Source of the DNA: Candidatus Gastranaerophilales bacterium
Lineage (GTDB): Bacteria > Cyanobacteriota > Vampirovibrionia > Gastranaerophilales > Gastranaerophilaceae
Length of the DNA stretch: 64,000 nucleotides
Direction: 5' to 3'
NCBI GenBank assembly: GCA_944325025.1
Contig: CALUYN010000004.1
Location: forward strand, 1-64,000
Under the pieces are notes generated by a model. That model searched no databases and was not told where the DNA came from. It worked only from the letters and a program-made list of their open reading frames with translations. How positions within the stretch are numbered: position 1 is the first letter of the stretch; each line of letters opens with the position of its first letter. Of the stretch, positions 33,443 to 41,901 are shown piece after piece. Made by a program: the position numbers and the translations under genes.

Positions 33443-34367
33443 ACTCTGTTATTTTCTTTTCTAAAGAACATCCAAAATGATTATTAACTTCTTTTATAAA
33501 ATAACATGGACTTGTAATATTAATTTCAATAATTTTTCCGTCAATAACATCCAAACCTGCCATAGGAAGTCCGAGCCTATTTAATTCTTTTGCCACAGGA
33601 ATAAATTTTTCTTTTTCTTCTTGCGGCAATTCTGCTTTTACGATATTAGAATCGCAGTGTTCATTAAATTTAAAATCATCGTTAGATGGAAGTTTTTGAA
33701 CACAAACATCTAGAACTTCATCTCCTAAAAACATAACTCTTTTATCGCCAAATTTGGCTTTTGGAATATATTTTTGCACCATAATAAGCTGCTTTTGATT
33801 TTTAGTCATTGTATTAATAATAACAGCAGTATTTTTATCGCCTTTCTTTAAAGTCATAACGCCTGAACCAAAGCAGCCGTTAAGCGGTTTCAAAACAATT
33901 TCTTCATGCTGATTTAAAAATTTTATAATATCAGATTTAGATGATGTTACGATGTTTTCCGGCATTAGATCTAAAAATTTCAAAGTATGCAGTTTTTCAT
34001 TGAAATTTCGAATAGATTTCGGGTCATTCAAAATTGTTGTTTTATTTCTATCAACAAAATCAAATACATAAGTTGCATTGATATAATCTATATCAACAGG
34101 AGGGTCAGGTCTAAACATAACTAGTTTGAAATCTTCAATCTGTTTTAAAACTTCCGGTTTTTCATAAAAAATATTTTCATCTTGTTCAAACGATTTGAAA
34201 CAATGAGCATAAGCTTTTCCCGAGATTACCGCAAAATGATCAATTGTTGTTATATAAACATTATTACTATTTCTTAACAACTCTCTTATTAACCAGAAAT
34301 TTGTAACAAGGTTATTAAATTCAAAATACTTTAGCTCCAATCTGTCAATAACAAATAAAATATCCAT
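33408..34367 (-). CDS. gshB: Glutathione synthetase-like ATP-grasp enzyme (intact copy)
   Basis: 319 residues, normal for prokaryotic GshB. It would ligate gamma-glutamylcysteine and glycine. Seen: N-terminal FVIDRLE, ILNDPKSIRNFNEKL, the ATP-grasp Lys region EIVLKPLNGCFGSGV, a RVMFLGDEVLD strand and the metal/substrate end IIEINITSP. I chose the ATG at 34367, which has AGAGG 7 nt upstream; the frame runs open to a TTG at 34487. No gamma-glutamylcysteine ligase is in the window, so another peptide ligase activity is possible. Its first 181 residues recur as a fragment at 38455-38996 because of the tandem duplication. Confidence 0.85.
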   Translation of the reverse strand: MDILFVIDRLELKYFEFNNLVTNFWLIRELLRNSNNVYITTIDHFAVISGKAYAHCFKSFEQDENIFYEKPEVLKQIEDFKLVMFRPDPPVDIDYINATYVFDFVDRNKTTILNDPKSIRNFNEKLHTLKFLDLMPENIVTSSKSDIIKFLNQHEEIVLKPLNGCFGSGVMTLKKGDKNTAVIINTMTKNQKQLIMVQKYIPKAKFGDKRVMFLGDEVLDVCVQKLPSNDDFKFNEHCDSNIVKAELPQEEKEKFIPVAKELNRLGLPMAGLDVIDGKIIEINITSPCYFIKEVNNHFGCSLEKKITEFILSKLYANVS

Positions 34368-34542
34368 ATATAGCCTCTTTTCAATAAAATTATAACTATA
34401 AAACACATTTTTCAATAAGTAAAAAGAATAAAGTTTGTAATAATTCTTAATATTTTTACTTAAAAAAGCAAAAAAAATTTCTCTCAAGTGTTATTATAAA
34501 TATAACGTAGTGTGTGTAATTTTTTAAAGAAAGGTAGAAATT

Positions 34543-35355
34543 ATGTCAGTAAATGCAGTAAATTCAGCACCAGTTGATGCTCCTAAGAAAAAATCATCAT
34601 CCTCTGTTGCAGCTCCTACTATTGGTTTAGGTGTTGTAGGCGCAGGCGCAGGTTATTTAGCAGGCGGCAAAAGACCGTCACTAGAAGAAGTTTTCAAAAT
34701 GGCTCCTGATACTTTTGAATCTCATGTAAAAGAAGCTAAAGATGAAGTAAAAACAGAAGCAGACAAAATCGGCGAAGAAATCAAAAAATTAAATGATGAA
34801 AACGGAGAATTCGTTCCTGATAAAGCTAAAAAAGAAGCTTTTGATAGTCAGGTAAACGGCCAAAAACTTGCTGATGATGCTGCAGAAACAAAAGCTTTAG
34901 AAAAAGCTAATGAAAACTATGATAAAAAGCTTTTAGAAGAATTAAACAAAGACAAAAAAGACGGTGAAAAATTAGCAAAAGCAGCAGACGCTTCGGAAGA
35001 AGCACGCAAAGCTGCAGCAGAAGCAATAAAAGACTCTGATGAAGCAAAAGCCGTAAAAACAGCAGAAGATAATGTACGTGCAGCTAAAGAAAAACTCGTC
35101 AGAGAATCTGCTGATGAAAATGTAAAAAAAGTAGTAAAAGAATTTGATGAAGCTGTACAAGCTGCTACAGAAAATAAAAATAAGAAAATAGCAGAATTAG
35201 CAGGTAAAGACGATATGAAAAATGCTTTTGCAAAAATTAAAAAATTGTTCCCGAAAGAAGGCAAAGGCAAAGCAGCTCTTCTCTGGGGCGGTATTGCAGC
35301 AGCAGTAGGTCTTATTGCAGGATTGGTTCTTGGCGGAAGCAAAAAAGAAGCATAG
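34543..35355 (+). CDS. Lys/Glu/Ala-rich coiled-coil membrane protein (copy 1)
   Basis: 270 residues, no family recognised. Seen: a short polar N-terminus, a Gly/Val/Ala hydrophobic segment (about 23-42, IGLGVVGAGAGYLAGG), a long highly charged coiled coil (about 55-240) with repeated Glu/Lys/Ala heptads, and a C-terminal helix AALLWGGIAAAVGLIAGLVLGG (about 244-265) followed by basic residues. It is probably membrane-bound at both ends. Start preceded by AAGAAAGGTAGAAATT. An identical copy lies at 39172-39984. Confidence 0.85.
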   Translation: MSVNAVNSAPVDAPKKKSSSSVAAPTIGLGVVGAGAGYLAGGKRPSLEEVFKMAPDTFESHVKEAKDEVKTEADKIGEEIKKLNDENGEFVPDKAKKEAFDSQVNGQKLADDAAETKALEKANENYDKKLLEELNKDKKDGEKLAKAADASEEARKAAAEAIKDSDEAKAVKTAEDNVRAAKEKLVRESADENVKKVVKEFDEAVQAATENKNKKIAELAGKDDMKNAFAKIKKLFPKEGKGKAALLWGGIAAAVGLIAGLVLGGSKKEA

Positions 35356-35382
35356 TTTAAGACATAATACCTTATAATAAAC

Positions 35383-35416
35383 AAAAAAAGACCGGATTAA
35401 AATCCGGTCTTTTTTA
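35383..35416. terminator. Bidirectional terminator (copy 1)
   Basis: AAAAAGACCGGATT pairs with AATCCGGTCTTTTT, with A and T runs outside. Repeated at 40012-40045 in copy 2. Confidence 0.9.
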
Positions 35417-35429
35417 TATAAAAAGCTAT

Positions 35430-36089
35430 TTAAACCTTATCGGGATCAAGAACAACGCAGCGAGAGTTATTCACCTGTAATAACGCAGCAAATTTTTCTA
35501 AATCCGCCTTTATTTCAGGGAATGTGTTATAGTGCATTGGAATAACAGTTTGAGCACTAAGCCAGTCAGCAGCAACAGCCGCATGCTCTATATCCATTGT
35601 ATAATGGCCGCCGATCGGAAGCATTGCAATATTAGGGCGGTATAACTCTTTTATTGTTTTCATTTCTGAAGTTAAACCTGTATCGCCTGCATGGTAAATT
35701 CTTACATTTTCCACATCAAAAACTATTCCTGCAGGTTCTCCTGCATATCTGCCGTCTGGCAAAACACTTGTATGAGATGCAGGAACAAAAACAGCTCTGC
35801 CCCAATCATAATTAATCCATCCGCCAAAATTTACAGAACGGACTTTACAACCCTGTTCTTTACAGTACTGAGCCAGTTCAACAATAGCAGTAATCGTTGC
35901 ATCTTTTTCTTTTGCAATTTCTATTGCTTGCCCCAGATGGTCCCCGTGAGCGTGAGTTAAAAATATATCCGTTATATTTGCATTATGCCAATCATATTTA
36001 GGATTGATACTCACGTAAGGGTCAACCATTATTGAGTTATTTTTTAACTTGATTTCAAAAGCGCTGTGGCCGATGTATTTTAAATCCAT
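35430..36089 (-). CDS. UPF0173-type metallo-beta-lactamase-fold hydrolase (copy 1)
   Basis: 219 residues, full length. Seen: the metal-binding THAHGDHLG (His46, His48, Asp50, His51), a later SHTSVLPDGRYAGEPAG segment, YHAGDTG and a C-terminal PMHYNTFPEI with a His ligand. Matches the UPF0173 family of soluble metal-dependent hydrolases; the substrate is unknown. Start preceded by AGAGAGGTTTGTT. An identical copy lies at 40059-40718. Confidence 0.9.
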   Translation of the reverse strand: MDLKYIGHSAFEIKLKNNSIMVDPYVSINPKYDWHNANITDIFLTHAHGDHLGQAIEIAKEKDATITAIVELAQYCKEQGCKVRSVNFGGWINYDWGRAVFVPASHTSVLPDGRYAGEPAGIVFDVENVRIYHAGDTGLTSEMKTIKELYRPNIAMLPIGGHYTMDIEHAAVAADWLSAQTVIPMHYNTFPEIKADLEKFAALLQVNNSRCVVLDPDKV

Positions 36090-36139
36090 AACAAACCTCT
36101 CTTTTCACTGCCTTTTATACAATTTCACTTAAAGCTTAC

Positions 36140-36165
36140 GTCATCCCGAACTTGTTTCGGCATCT
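36140..36165. repeat. Dispersed palindromic repeat, copy 2
   Basis: GTCATCCCGAACTTGTTTCGGCATCT, reduced here to its inverted core CCCGAACTTGTTTCGG. Lies between the hydrolase and ribD, and is repeated with the duplication at 40769-40794. Confidence 0.75.
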
Positions 36166-36204
36166 ATTATTTTAATATATCAAATTTTATAGTAGAATGC
36201 AAAT

Positions 36205-37248
36205 ATGCAATATGAAAAATTAATGGAAAAATGTATAGAGCTTGCAAAACAAGCAGAAGGTTTTACCTCTCCCAATCCTCTTGTCGGATGCATAATACTT
36301 GATAAAGACGGAAATGAAATTTCAACAGGCTATCACCAAAAATACGGGGAAAATCATGCAGAACGCGACGCACTTTTAAAACTCACAAACGGTGAAGAAA
36401 AAGGAGGCACGCTTATTGTAAATCTTGAACCATGTTCGCATTACGGCAAAACCCCTCCATGTGCAGACCTGATTATTGAGCGCGGAATAAAAAAAGTTGT
36501 TATCGGAATGCGTGACGTTAACCCGATTGTCGCAGGAAACGGAATAAGAAAACTTAAAAACGCAGGGATTGAAGTCGTTGAAAATGTGCTTGAACATGAA
36601 TGTCGAAATTTAAATGAAGTATTTATCAAAAATATGACAAAAAATGAAGTTTTTGTTGCACTGAAAACCGCAACAACACTTGACGGGAAAATAGCGACAC
36701 AAAATGGATCTTCTAAATGGATAACATCAGACAAGGCACGGGAAGAAGTAAAAAAAATCAGAAACAGATATGATGCAATTCTAACAACATCTTCAACTAT
36801 TCTTGCAGATAACCCGACAATGACGCATAGAAAAAAAATTATTCTCGACAGAGAACTTAGAACAAATCTTGAAGCGCCAATATACAAAAATGGTGAGATA
36901 TACCTCTTTAATGCGACACTGGATATGTTTGAAGGCGGAATAAATTTTATAAAAACACCTGTTATTAATGAGAAATTAGACATTGAATTTATACTAAAAA
37001 AAGTATTTGATTTAGGCATAAAAAGCATTCTAGTTGAAAGCGGCGGGCATTTAAACGGAGAAATGTTAAAATACACAGACAAAATTTACCATTTTATCGC
37101 TCCGAAAATTACAGGCGACAACAGCTCATTATCCTGTTTTGATTTCAGAAAAATTGACGATATTAATGATAGCTTCAATTTTCAAATTACACAAACAGAG
37201 ATGTTCGAGCCGGATATTTTATTAACTTACTATCCTATTTCAAAATAA
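36205..37248 (+). CDS. ribD: Riboflavin biosynthesis deaminase-reductase RibD (copy 1)
   Basis: 347 residues, bifunctional. The N-terminal deaminase (1-145) has zinc ligands HAE (51-53), PC (Cys77) and Cys86 (PPC). The C-terminal reductase (about 146-347) has TLDGKIAT and LVESGGHLNGEML, binding NADPH and substrate. It makes the pyrimidine precursor of riboflavin. No other rib gene is in the window, and I see no FMN riboswitch upstream (36090-36204 holds a palindromic repeat). An identical copy lies at 40834-41877. Confidence 0.93.
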   Translation: MQYEKLMEKCIELAKQAEGFTSPNPLVGCIILDKDGNEISTGYHQKYGENHAERDALLKLTNGEEKGGTLIVNLEPCSHYGKTPPCADLIIERGIKKVVIGMRDVNPIVAGNGIRKLKNAGIEVVENVLEHECRNLNEVFIKNMTKNEVFVALKTATTLDGKIATQNGSSKWITSDKAREEVKKIRNRYDAILTTSSTILADNPTMTHRKKIILDRELRTNLEAPIYKNGEIYLFNATLDMFEGGINFIKTPVINEKLDIEFILKKVFDLGIKSILVESGGHLNGEMLKYTDKIYHFIAPKITGDNSSLSCFDFRKIDDINDSFNFQITQTEMFEPDILLTYYPISK

Positions 37249-37272
37249 TAAAAAAGTTGTATAATAAATTTT

Positions 37273-38541
37273 ATGAAGAAAAAAACAGCATCAGCAGGAA
37301 CTTTTTATCCTGGAGATAAAGAAGAGCTTTCAAATTTAATCAGGAGTTTTGAAGTTGAAACTCCTGTATATAAATCGCGTGCTGTGATTGTCCCGCACGC
37401 AGGTTATATTTATTCAGGCAGACTCGCTGCAAACGGTATTCAACATTTGAAAAAGGAAGCAAAAAATATTTTTATCTTTGCTCCTGCTCACTATGAAAGG
37501 ATTTTTGGATGTTCTGTCTGTGATTATAATGAATTTGAAACACCATTAGGAGATGTGCAGGTAAATAAAGAATTATCTTTAGAACTTGCAAAATTTTGCG
37601 ACTGCAATATAGCAAACTATGCTTTTGAAAAAGAACACTCAATAGAAGTTCTGCTTCCGTTTATAAAATATTTTCTTCCTGAGGCAAAAATCGTACCTGT
37701 TCTCTACGGCTGCGAGAATTTTAAAAATTTATGCGAAACTCTTGAGCATTTCTGGGCGGATGATGATAATGTATTTGTTATATCAAGTGATTTAAGCCAT
37801 TTTTATCCAGAAAAAGAAGCTGTAAAAATCGACAATTACACTGCAAGAATGATTGAAGAAAATAATCTGTCAAATTTTGAACAGGAACAGGCATGCGGCG
37901 CTGTTGGAATTTGCGGACTCATTGAGTTTGCAAAAAAGAAAAATTATTCATTAATAAGAGCAGGGCTCACAAATTCTGCAGCAGCAACGGGCGACAGCTC
38001 CCGTGTAGTTGGCTACGGCAGTTGGTATTTATACGAAGGAGAAAAAAATAGTTACATAAAAAAATATTATTCTGATTTTGTCAAAAAAGTTTGCAAAGAC
38101 AGCATTTTATCGGGCTTGCAGCTCGGTCAGGCGAGAATAGATGATTATGACTGCGTATTTGAAGAATATGGAGCATCGTTTGTGACACTGGAACTAGATG
38201 GAATTTTACGGGGATGTATCGGCTCAATTATTGCGCATAAACCGCTGATTAAAGATTTAATACATAACGCGCATGCTGCAGCATTTTCAGATCCGAGATT
38301 TCCTGCACTTACACTAAATGAATACAACAGAATAACAATAGGAATTTCGCTTCTTTCAAAACCCGAACGAATAGAGTTTGACACGGAAGAAGAACTTTTA
38401 GAGGATTTAGCACCAAATGTTGACGGATTAATTATACGCGACGGAAATTATCAGGCAGTATTTTTATCGCCTTTCTTTAAAGTCATAACGCCTGAACCAA
38501 AGCAGCCGTTAAGCGGTTTCAAAACAATTTCTTCATGCTGA
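37273..38541 (+). pseudogene. Truncated MEMO1-AMMECR1 gene at the duplication junction
   Basis: The first 398 codons match the intact gene at 41902. At 38466 the sequence switches into the gshB-like gene on the opposite strand, adding 24 unrelated residues before a stop at 38541. The last 43 native residues are lost, cutting the end of the AMMECR1 domain, while the MEMO1-like part (1-265) is intact. A partial product might fold, but this is best called a broken copy. Confidence 0.85.
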
Positions 38542-38996
38542 TTTAAAAATTTTATAATATCAGATTTAGATGATGTTACGATGTTTTCCGGCATTAGATC
38601 TAAAAATTTCAAAGTATGCAGTTTTTCATTGAAATTTCGAATAGATTTCGGGTCATTCAAAATTGTTGTTTTATTTCTATCAACAAAATCAAATACATAA
38701 GTTGCATTGATATAATCTATATCAACAGGAGGGTCAGGTCTAAACATAACTAGTTTGAAATCTTCAATCTGTTTTAAAACTTCCGGTTTTTCATAAAAAA
38801 TATTTTCATCTTGTTCAAACGATTTGAAACAATGAGCATAAGCTTTTCCCGAGATTACCGCAAAATGATCAATTGTTGTTATATAAACATTATTACTATT
38901 TCTTAACAACTCTCTTATTAACCAGAAATTTGTAACAAGGTTATTAAATTCAAAATACTTTAGCTCCAATCTGTCAATAACAAATAAAATATCCAT
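38455..38996 (-). pseudogene. 5' fragment of the gshB-like gene in copy 2
   Basis: Residues 1-181 of the 319-residue gshB-like protein, then the junction and a stop at 38451-38453. It lacks the C-terminal half of the ATP-grasp domain, including the metal-binding end, so it cannot be an active ligase. The original ribosome site and start are intact. Confidence 0.85.
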
Positions 38997-39171
38997 ATAT
39001 AGCCTCTTTTCAATAAAATTATAACTATAAAACACATTTTTCAATAAGTAAAAAGAATAAAGTTTGTAATAATTCTTAATATTTTTACTTAAAAAAGCAA
39101 AAAAAATTTCTCTCAAGTGTTATTATAAATATAACGTAGTGTGTGTAATTTTTTAAAGAAAGGTAGAAATT

Positions 39172-39984
39172 ATGTCAGTAAATGCAGTAAATTCAGCACC
39201 AGTTGATGCTCCTAAGAAAAAATCATCATCCTCTGTTGCAGCTCCTACTATTGGTTTAGGTGTTGTAGGCGCAGGCGCAGGTTATTTAGCAGGCGGCAAA
39301 AGACCGTCACTAGAAGAAGTTTTCAAAATGGCTCCTGATACTTTTGAATCTCATGTAAAAGAAGCTAAAGATGAAGTAAAAACAGAAGCAGACAAAATCG
39401 GCGAAGAAATCAAAAAATTAAATGATGAAAACGGAGAATTCGTTCCTGATAAAGCTAAAAAAGAAGCTTTTGATAGTCAGGTAAACGGCCAAAAACTTGC
39501 TGATGATGCTGCAGAAACAAAAGCTTTAGAAAAAGCTAATGAAAACTATGATAAAAAGCTTTTAGAAGAATTAAACAAAGACAAAAAAGACGGTGAAAAA
39601 TTAGCAAAAGCAGCAGACGCTTCGGAAGAAGCACGCAAAGCTGCAGCAGAAGCAATAAAAGACTCTGATGAAGCAAAAGCCGTAAAAACAGCAGAAGATA
39701 ATGTACGTGCAGCTAAAGAAAAACTCGTCAGAGAATCTGCTGATGAAAATGTAAAAAAAGTAGTAAAAGAATTTGATGAAGCTGTACAAGCTGCTACAGA
39801 AAATAAAAATAAGAAAATAGCAGAATTAGCAGGTAAAGACGATATGAAAAATGCTTTTGCAAAAATTAAAAAATTGTTCCCGAAAGAAGGCAAAGGCAAA
39901 GCAGCTCTTCTCTGGGGCGGTATTGCAGCAGCAGTAGGTCTTATTGCAGGATTGGTTCTTGGCGGAAGCAAAAAAGAAGCATAG
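39172..39984 (+). CDS. Lys/Glu/Ala-rich coiled-coil membrane protein (copy 2)
   Basis: 270 residues, identical in sequence to the product of 34543-35355, including the Gly-rich N-terminal helix, charged coiled coil and C-terminal membrane helix. Its upstream region is also duplicated from about 38467, so both copies should be expressed alike. Confidence 0.85.
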   Translation: MSVNAVNSAPVDAPKKKSSSSVAAPTIGLGVVGAGAGYLAGGKRPSLEEVFKMAPDTFESHVKEAKDEVKTEADKIGEEIKKLNDENGEFVPDKAKKEAFDSQVNGQKLADDAAETKALEKANENYDKKLLEELNKDKKDGEKLAKAADASEEARKAAAEAIKDSDEAKAVKTAEDNVRAAKEKLVRESADENVKKVVKEFDEAVQAATENKNKKIAELAGKDDMKNAFAKIKKLFPKEGKGKAALLWGGIAAAVGLIAGLVLGGSKKEA

Positions 39985-40011
39985 TTTAAGACATAATACC
40001 TTATAATAAAC

Positions 40012-40045
40012 AAAAAAAGACCGGATTAAAATCCGGTCTTTTTTA
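40012..40045. terminator. Bidirectional terminator (copy 2)
   Basis: Exact repeat of the GACCGGATT/AATCCGGTC terminator at 35383. Confidence 0.9.
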
Positions 40046-40058
40046 TATAAAAAGCTAT

Positions 40059-40718
40059 TTAAACCTTATCGGGATCAAGAACAACGCAGCGAGAGTTATT
40101 CACCTGTAATAACGCAGCAAATTTTTCTAAATCCGCCTTTATTTCAGGGAATGTGTTATAGTGCATTGGAATAACAGTTTGAGCACTAAGCCAGTCAGCA
40201 GCAACAGCCGCATGCTCTATATCCATTGTATAATGGCCGCCGATCGGAAGCATTGCAATATTAGGGCGGTATAACTCTTTTATTGTTTTCATTTCTGAAG
40301 TTAAACCTGTATCGCCTGCATGGTAAATTCTTACATTTTCCACATCAAAAACTATTCCTGCAGGTTCTCCTGCATATCTGCCGTCTGGCAAAACACTTGT
40401 ATGAGATGCAGGAACAAAAACAGCTCTGCCCCAATCATAATTAATCCATCCGCCAAAATTTACAGAACGGACTTTACAACCCTGTTCTTTACAGTACTGA
40501 GCCAGTTCAACAATAGCAGTAATCGTTGCATCTTTTTCTTTTGCAATTTCTATTGCTTGCCCCAGATGGTCCCCGTGAGCGTGAGTTAAAAATATATCCG
40601 TTATATTTGCATTATGCCAATCATATTTAGGATTGATACTCACGTAAGGGTCAACCATTATTGAGTTATTTTTTAACTTGATTTCAAAAGCGCTGTGGCC
40701 GATGTATTTTAAATCCAT
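40059..40718 (-). CDS. UPF0173-type metallo-beta-lactamase-fold hydrolase (copy 2)
   Basis: 219 residues, identical to the product of 35430-36089, with the same HAHGDHLG metal site. Entire gene and its start region are inside the duplication. Confidence 0.9.
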   Translation of the reverse strand: MDLKYIGHSAFEIKLKNNSIMVDPYVSINPKYDWHNANITDIFLTHAHGDHLGQAIEIAKEKDATITAIVELAQYCKEQGCKVRSVNFGGWINYDWGRAVFVPASHTSVLPDGRYAGEPAGIVFDVENVRIYHAGDTGLTSEMKTIKELYRPNIAMLPIGGHYTMDIEHAAVAADWLSAQTVIPMHYNTFPEIKADLEKFAALLQVNNSRCVVLDPDKV

Positions 40719-40768
40719 AACAAACCTCTCTTTTCACTGCCTTTTATACAATTTCACTTAAAGCTTAC

Positions 40769-40794
40769 GTCATCCCGAACTTGTTTCGGCATCT
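40769..40794. repeat. Dispersed palindromic repeat, copy 3 (from duplication)
   Basis: Same element as 36140-36165, carried along by the 4,629-bp duplication. Confidence 0.75.
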
Positions 40795-40833
40795 ATTATT
40801 TTAATATATCAAATTTTATAGTAGAATGCAAAT

Positions 40834-41877
40834 ATGCAATATGAAAAATTAATGGAAAAATGTATAGAGCTTGCAAAACAAGCAGAAGGTTTTACCTCTC
40901 CCAATCCTCTTGTCGGATGCATAATACTTGATAAAGACGGAAATGAAATTTCAACAGGCTATCACCAAAAATACGGGGAAAATCATGCAGAACGCGACGC
41001 ACTTTTAAAACTCACAAACGGTGAAGAAAAAGGAGGCACGCTTATTGTAAATCTTGAACCATGTTCGCATTACGGCAAAACCCCTCCATGTGCAGACCTG
41101 ATTATTGAGCGCGGAATAAAAAAAGTTGTTATCGGAATGCGTGACGTTAACCCGATTGTCGCAGGAAACGGAATAAGAAAACTTAAAAACGCAGGGATTG
41201 AAGTCGTTGAAAATGTGCTTGAACATGAATGTCGAAATTTAAATGAAGTATTTATCAAAAATATGACAAAAAATGAAGTTTTTGTTGCACTGAAAACCGC
41301 AACAACACTTGACGGGAAAATAGCGACACAAAATGGATCTTCTAAATGGATAACATCAGACAAGGCACGGGAAGAAGTAAAAAAAATCAGAAACAGATAT
41401 GATGCAATTCTAACAACATCTTCAACTATTCTTGCAGATAACCCGACAATGACGCATAGAAAAAAAATTATTCTCGACAGAGAACTTAGAACAAATCTTG
41501 AAGCGCCAATATACAAAAATGGTGAGATATACCTCTTTAATGCGACACTGGATATGTTTGAAGGCGGAATAAATTTTATAAAAACACCTGTTATTAATGA
41601 GAAATTAGACATTGAATTTATACTAAAAAAAGTATTTGATTTAGGCATAAAAAGCATTCTAGTTGAAAGCGGCGGGCATTTAAACGGAGAAATGTTAAAA
41701 TACACAGACAAAATTTACCATTTTATCGCTCCGAAAATTACAGGCGACAACAGCTCATTATCCTGTTTTGATTTCAGAAAAATTGACGATATTAATGATA
41801 GCTTCAATTTTCAAATTACACAAACAGAGATGTTCGAGCCGGATATTTTATTAACTTACTATCCTATTTCAAAATAA
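40834..41877 (+). CDS. ribD: Riboflavin biosynthesis deaminase-reductase RibD (copy 2)
   Basis: 347 residues, identical to the product of 36205-37248, with both deaminase zinc site and reductase domain complete. A doubled ribD dose is the one clear metabolic effect the duplication could have. Confidence 0.93.
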   Translation: MQYEKLMEKCIELAKQAEGFTSPNPLVGCIILDKDGNEISTGYHQKYGENHAERDALLKLTNGEEKGGTLIVNLEPCSHYGKTPPCADLIIERGIKKVVIGMRDVNPIVAGNGIRKLKNAGIEVVENVLEHECRNLNEVFIKNMTKNEVFVALKTATTLDGKIATQNGSSKWITSDKAREEVKKIRNRYDAILTTSSTILADNPTMTHRKKIILDRELRTNLEAPIYKNGEIYLFNATLDMFEGGINFIKTPVINEKLDIEFILKKVFDLGIKSILVESGGHLNGEMLKYTDKIYHFIAPKITGDNSSLSCFDFRKIDDINDSFNFQITQTEMFEPDILLTYYPISK

Positions 41878-41901
41878 TAAAAAAGTTGTATAATAAATTT
41901 T

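Larger units (their letters stand above)
33826..38454. repeat. Tandem duplication, copy 1 (4,629 bp)
   Basis: Every coding segment here recurs 4,629 bp downstream with identical translation (34543/39172, 35430/40059, 36205/40834, 37273/41902), and the nucleotide lines I compared are identical. The unit starts and ends in the 12-bp motif GCAGTATTTTTA, found at 33826-33837, 38455-38466 and 43084-43095. No transposase or long flanking repeat is seen. Confidence 0.95.

Noticed and set aside
34468..34500. Member of the tripartite promoter set before the coiled-coil gene
   Set aside because: AGCAAAA and a TTATTAT block occur, and similarly at 18400, but GCAATT and an HLR1 repeat are missing; too weak to include.
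34917..35384. 155-residue antisense frame in the coiled-coil gene
   Set aside because: Ala/Ser-rich mirror of an Ala/Glu/Lys-rich gene, a usual effect of codon bias; same at 39546.
36090..36204. FMN riboswitch before ribD
   Set aside because: No conserved FMN aptamer core; only a dispersed palindrome is present.
36441..37082. 213-residue antisense frame in ribD
   Set aside because: Shadow of a well-identified gene on the other strand.
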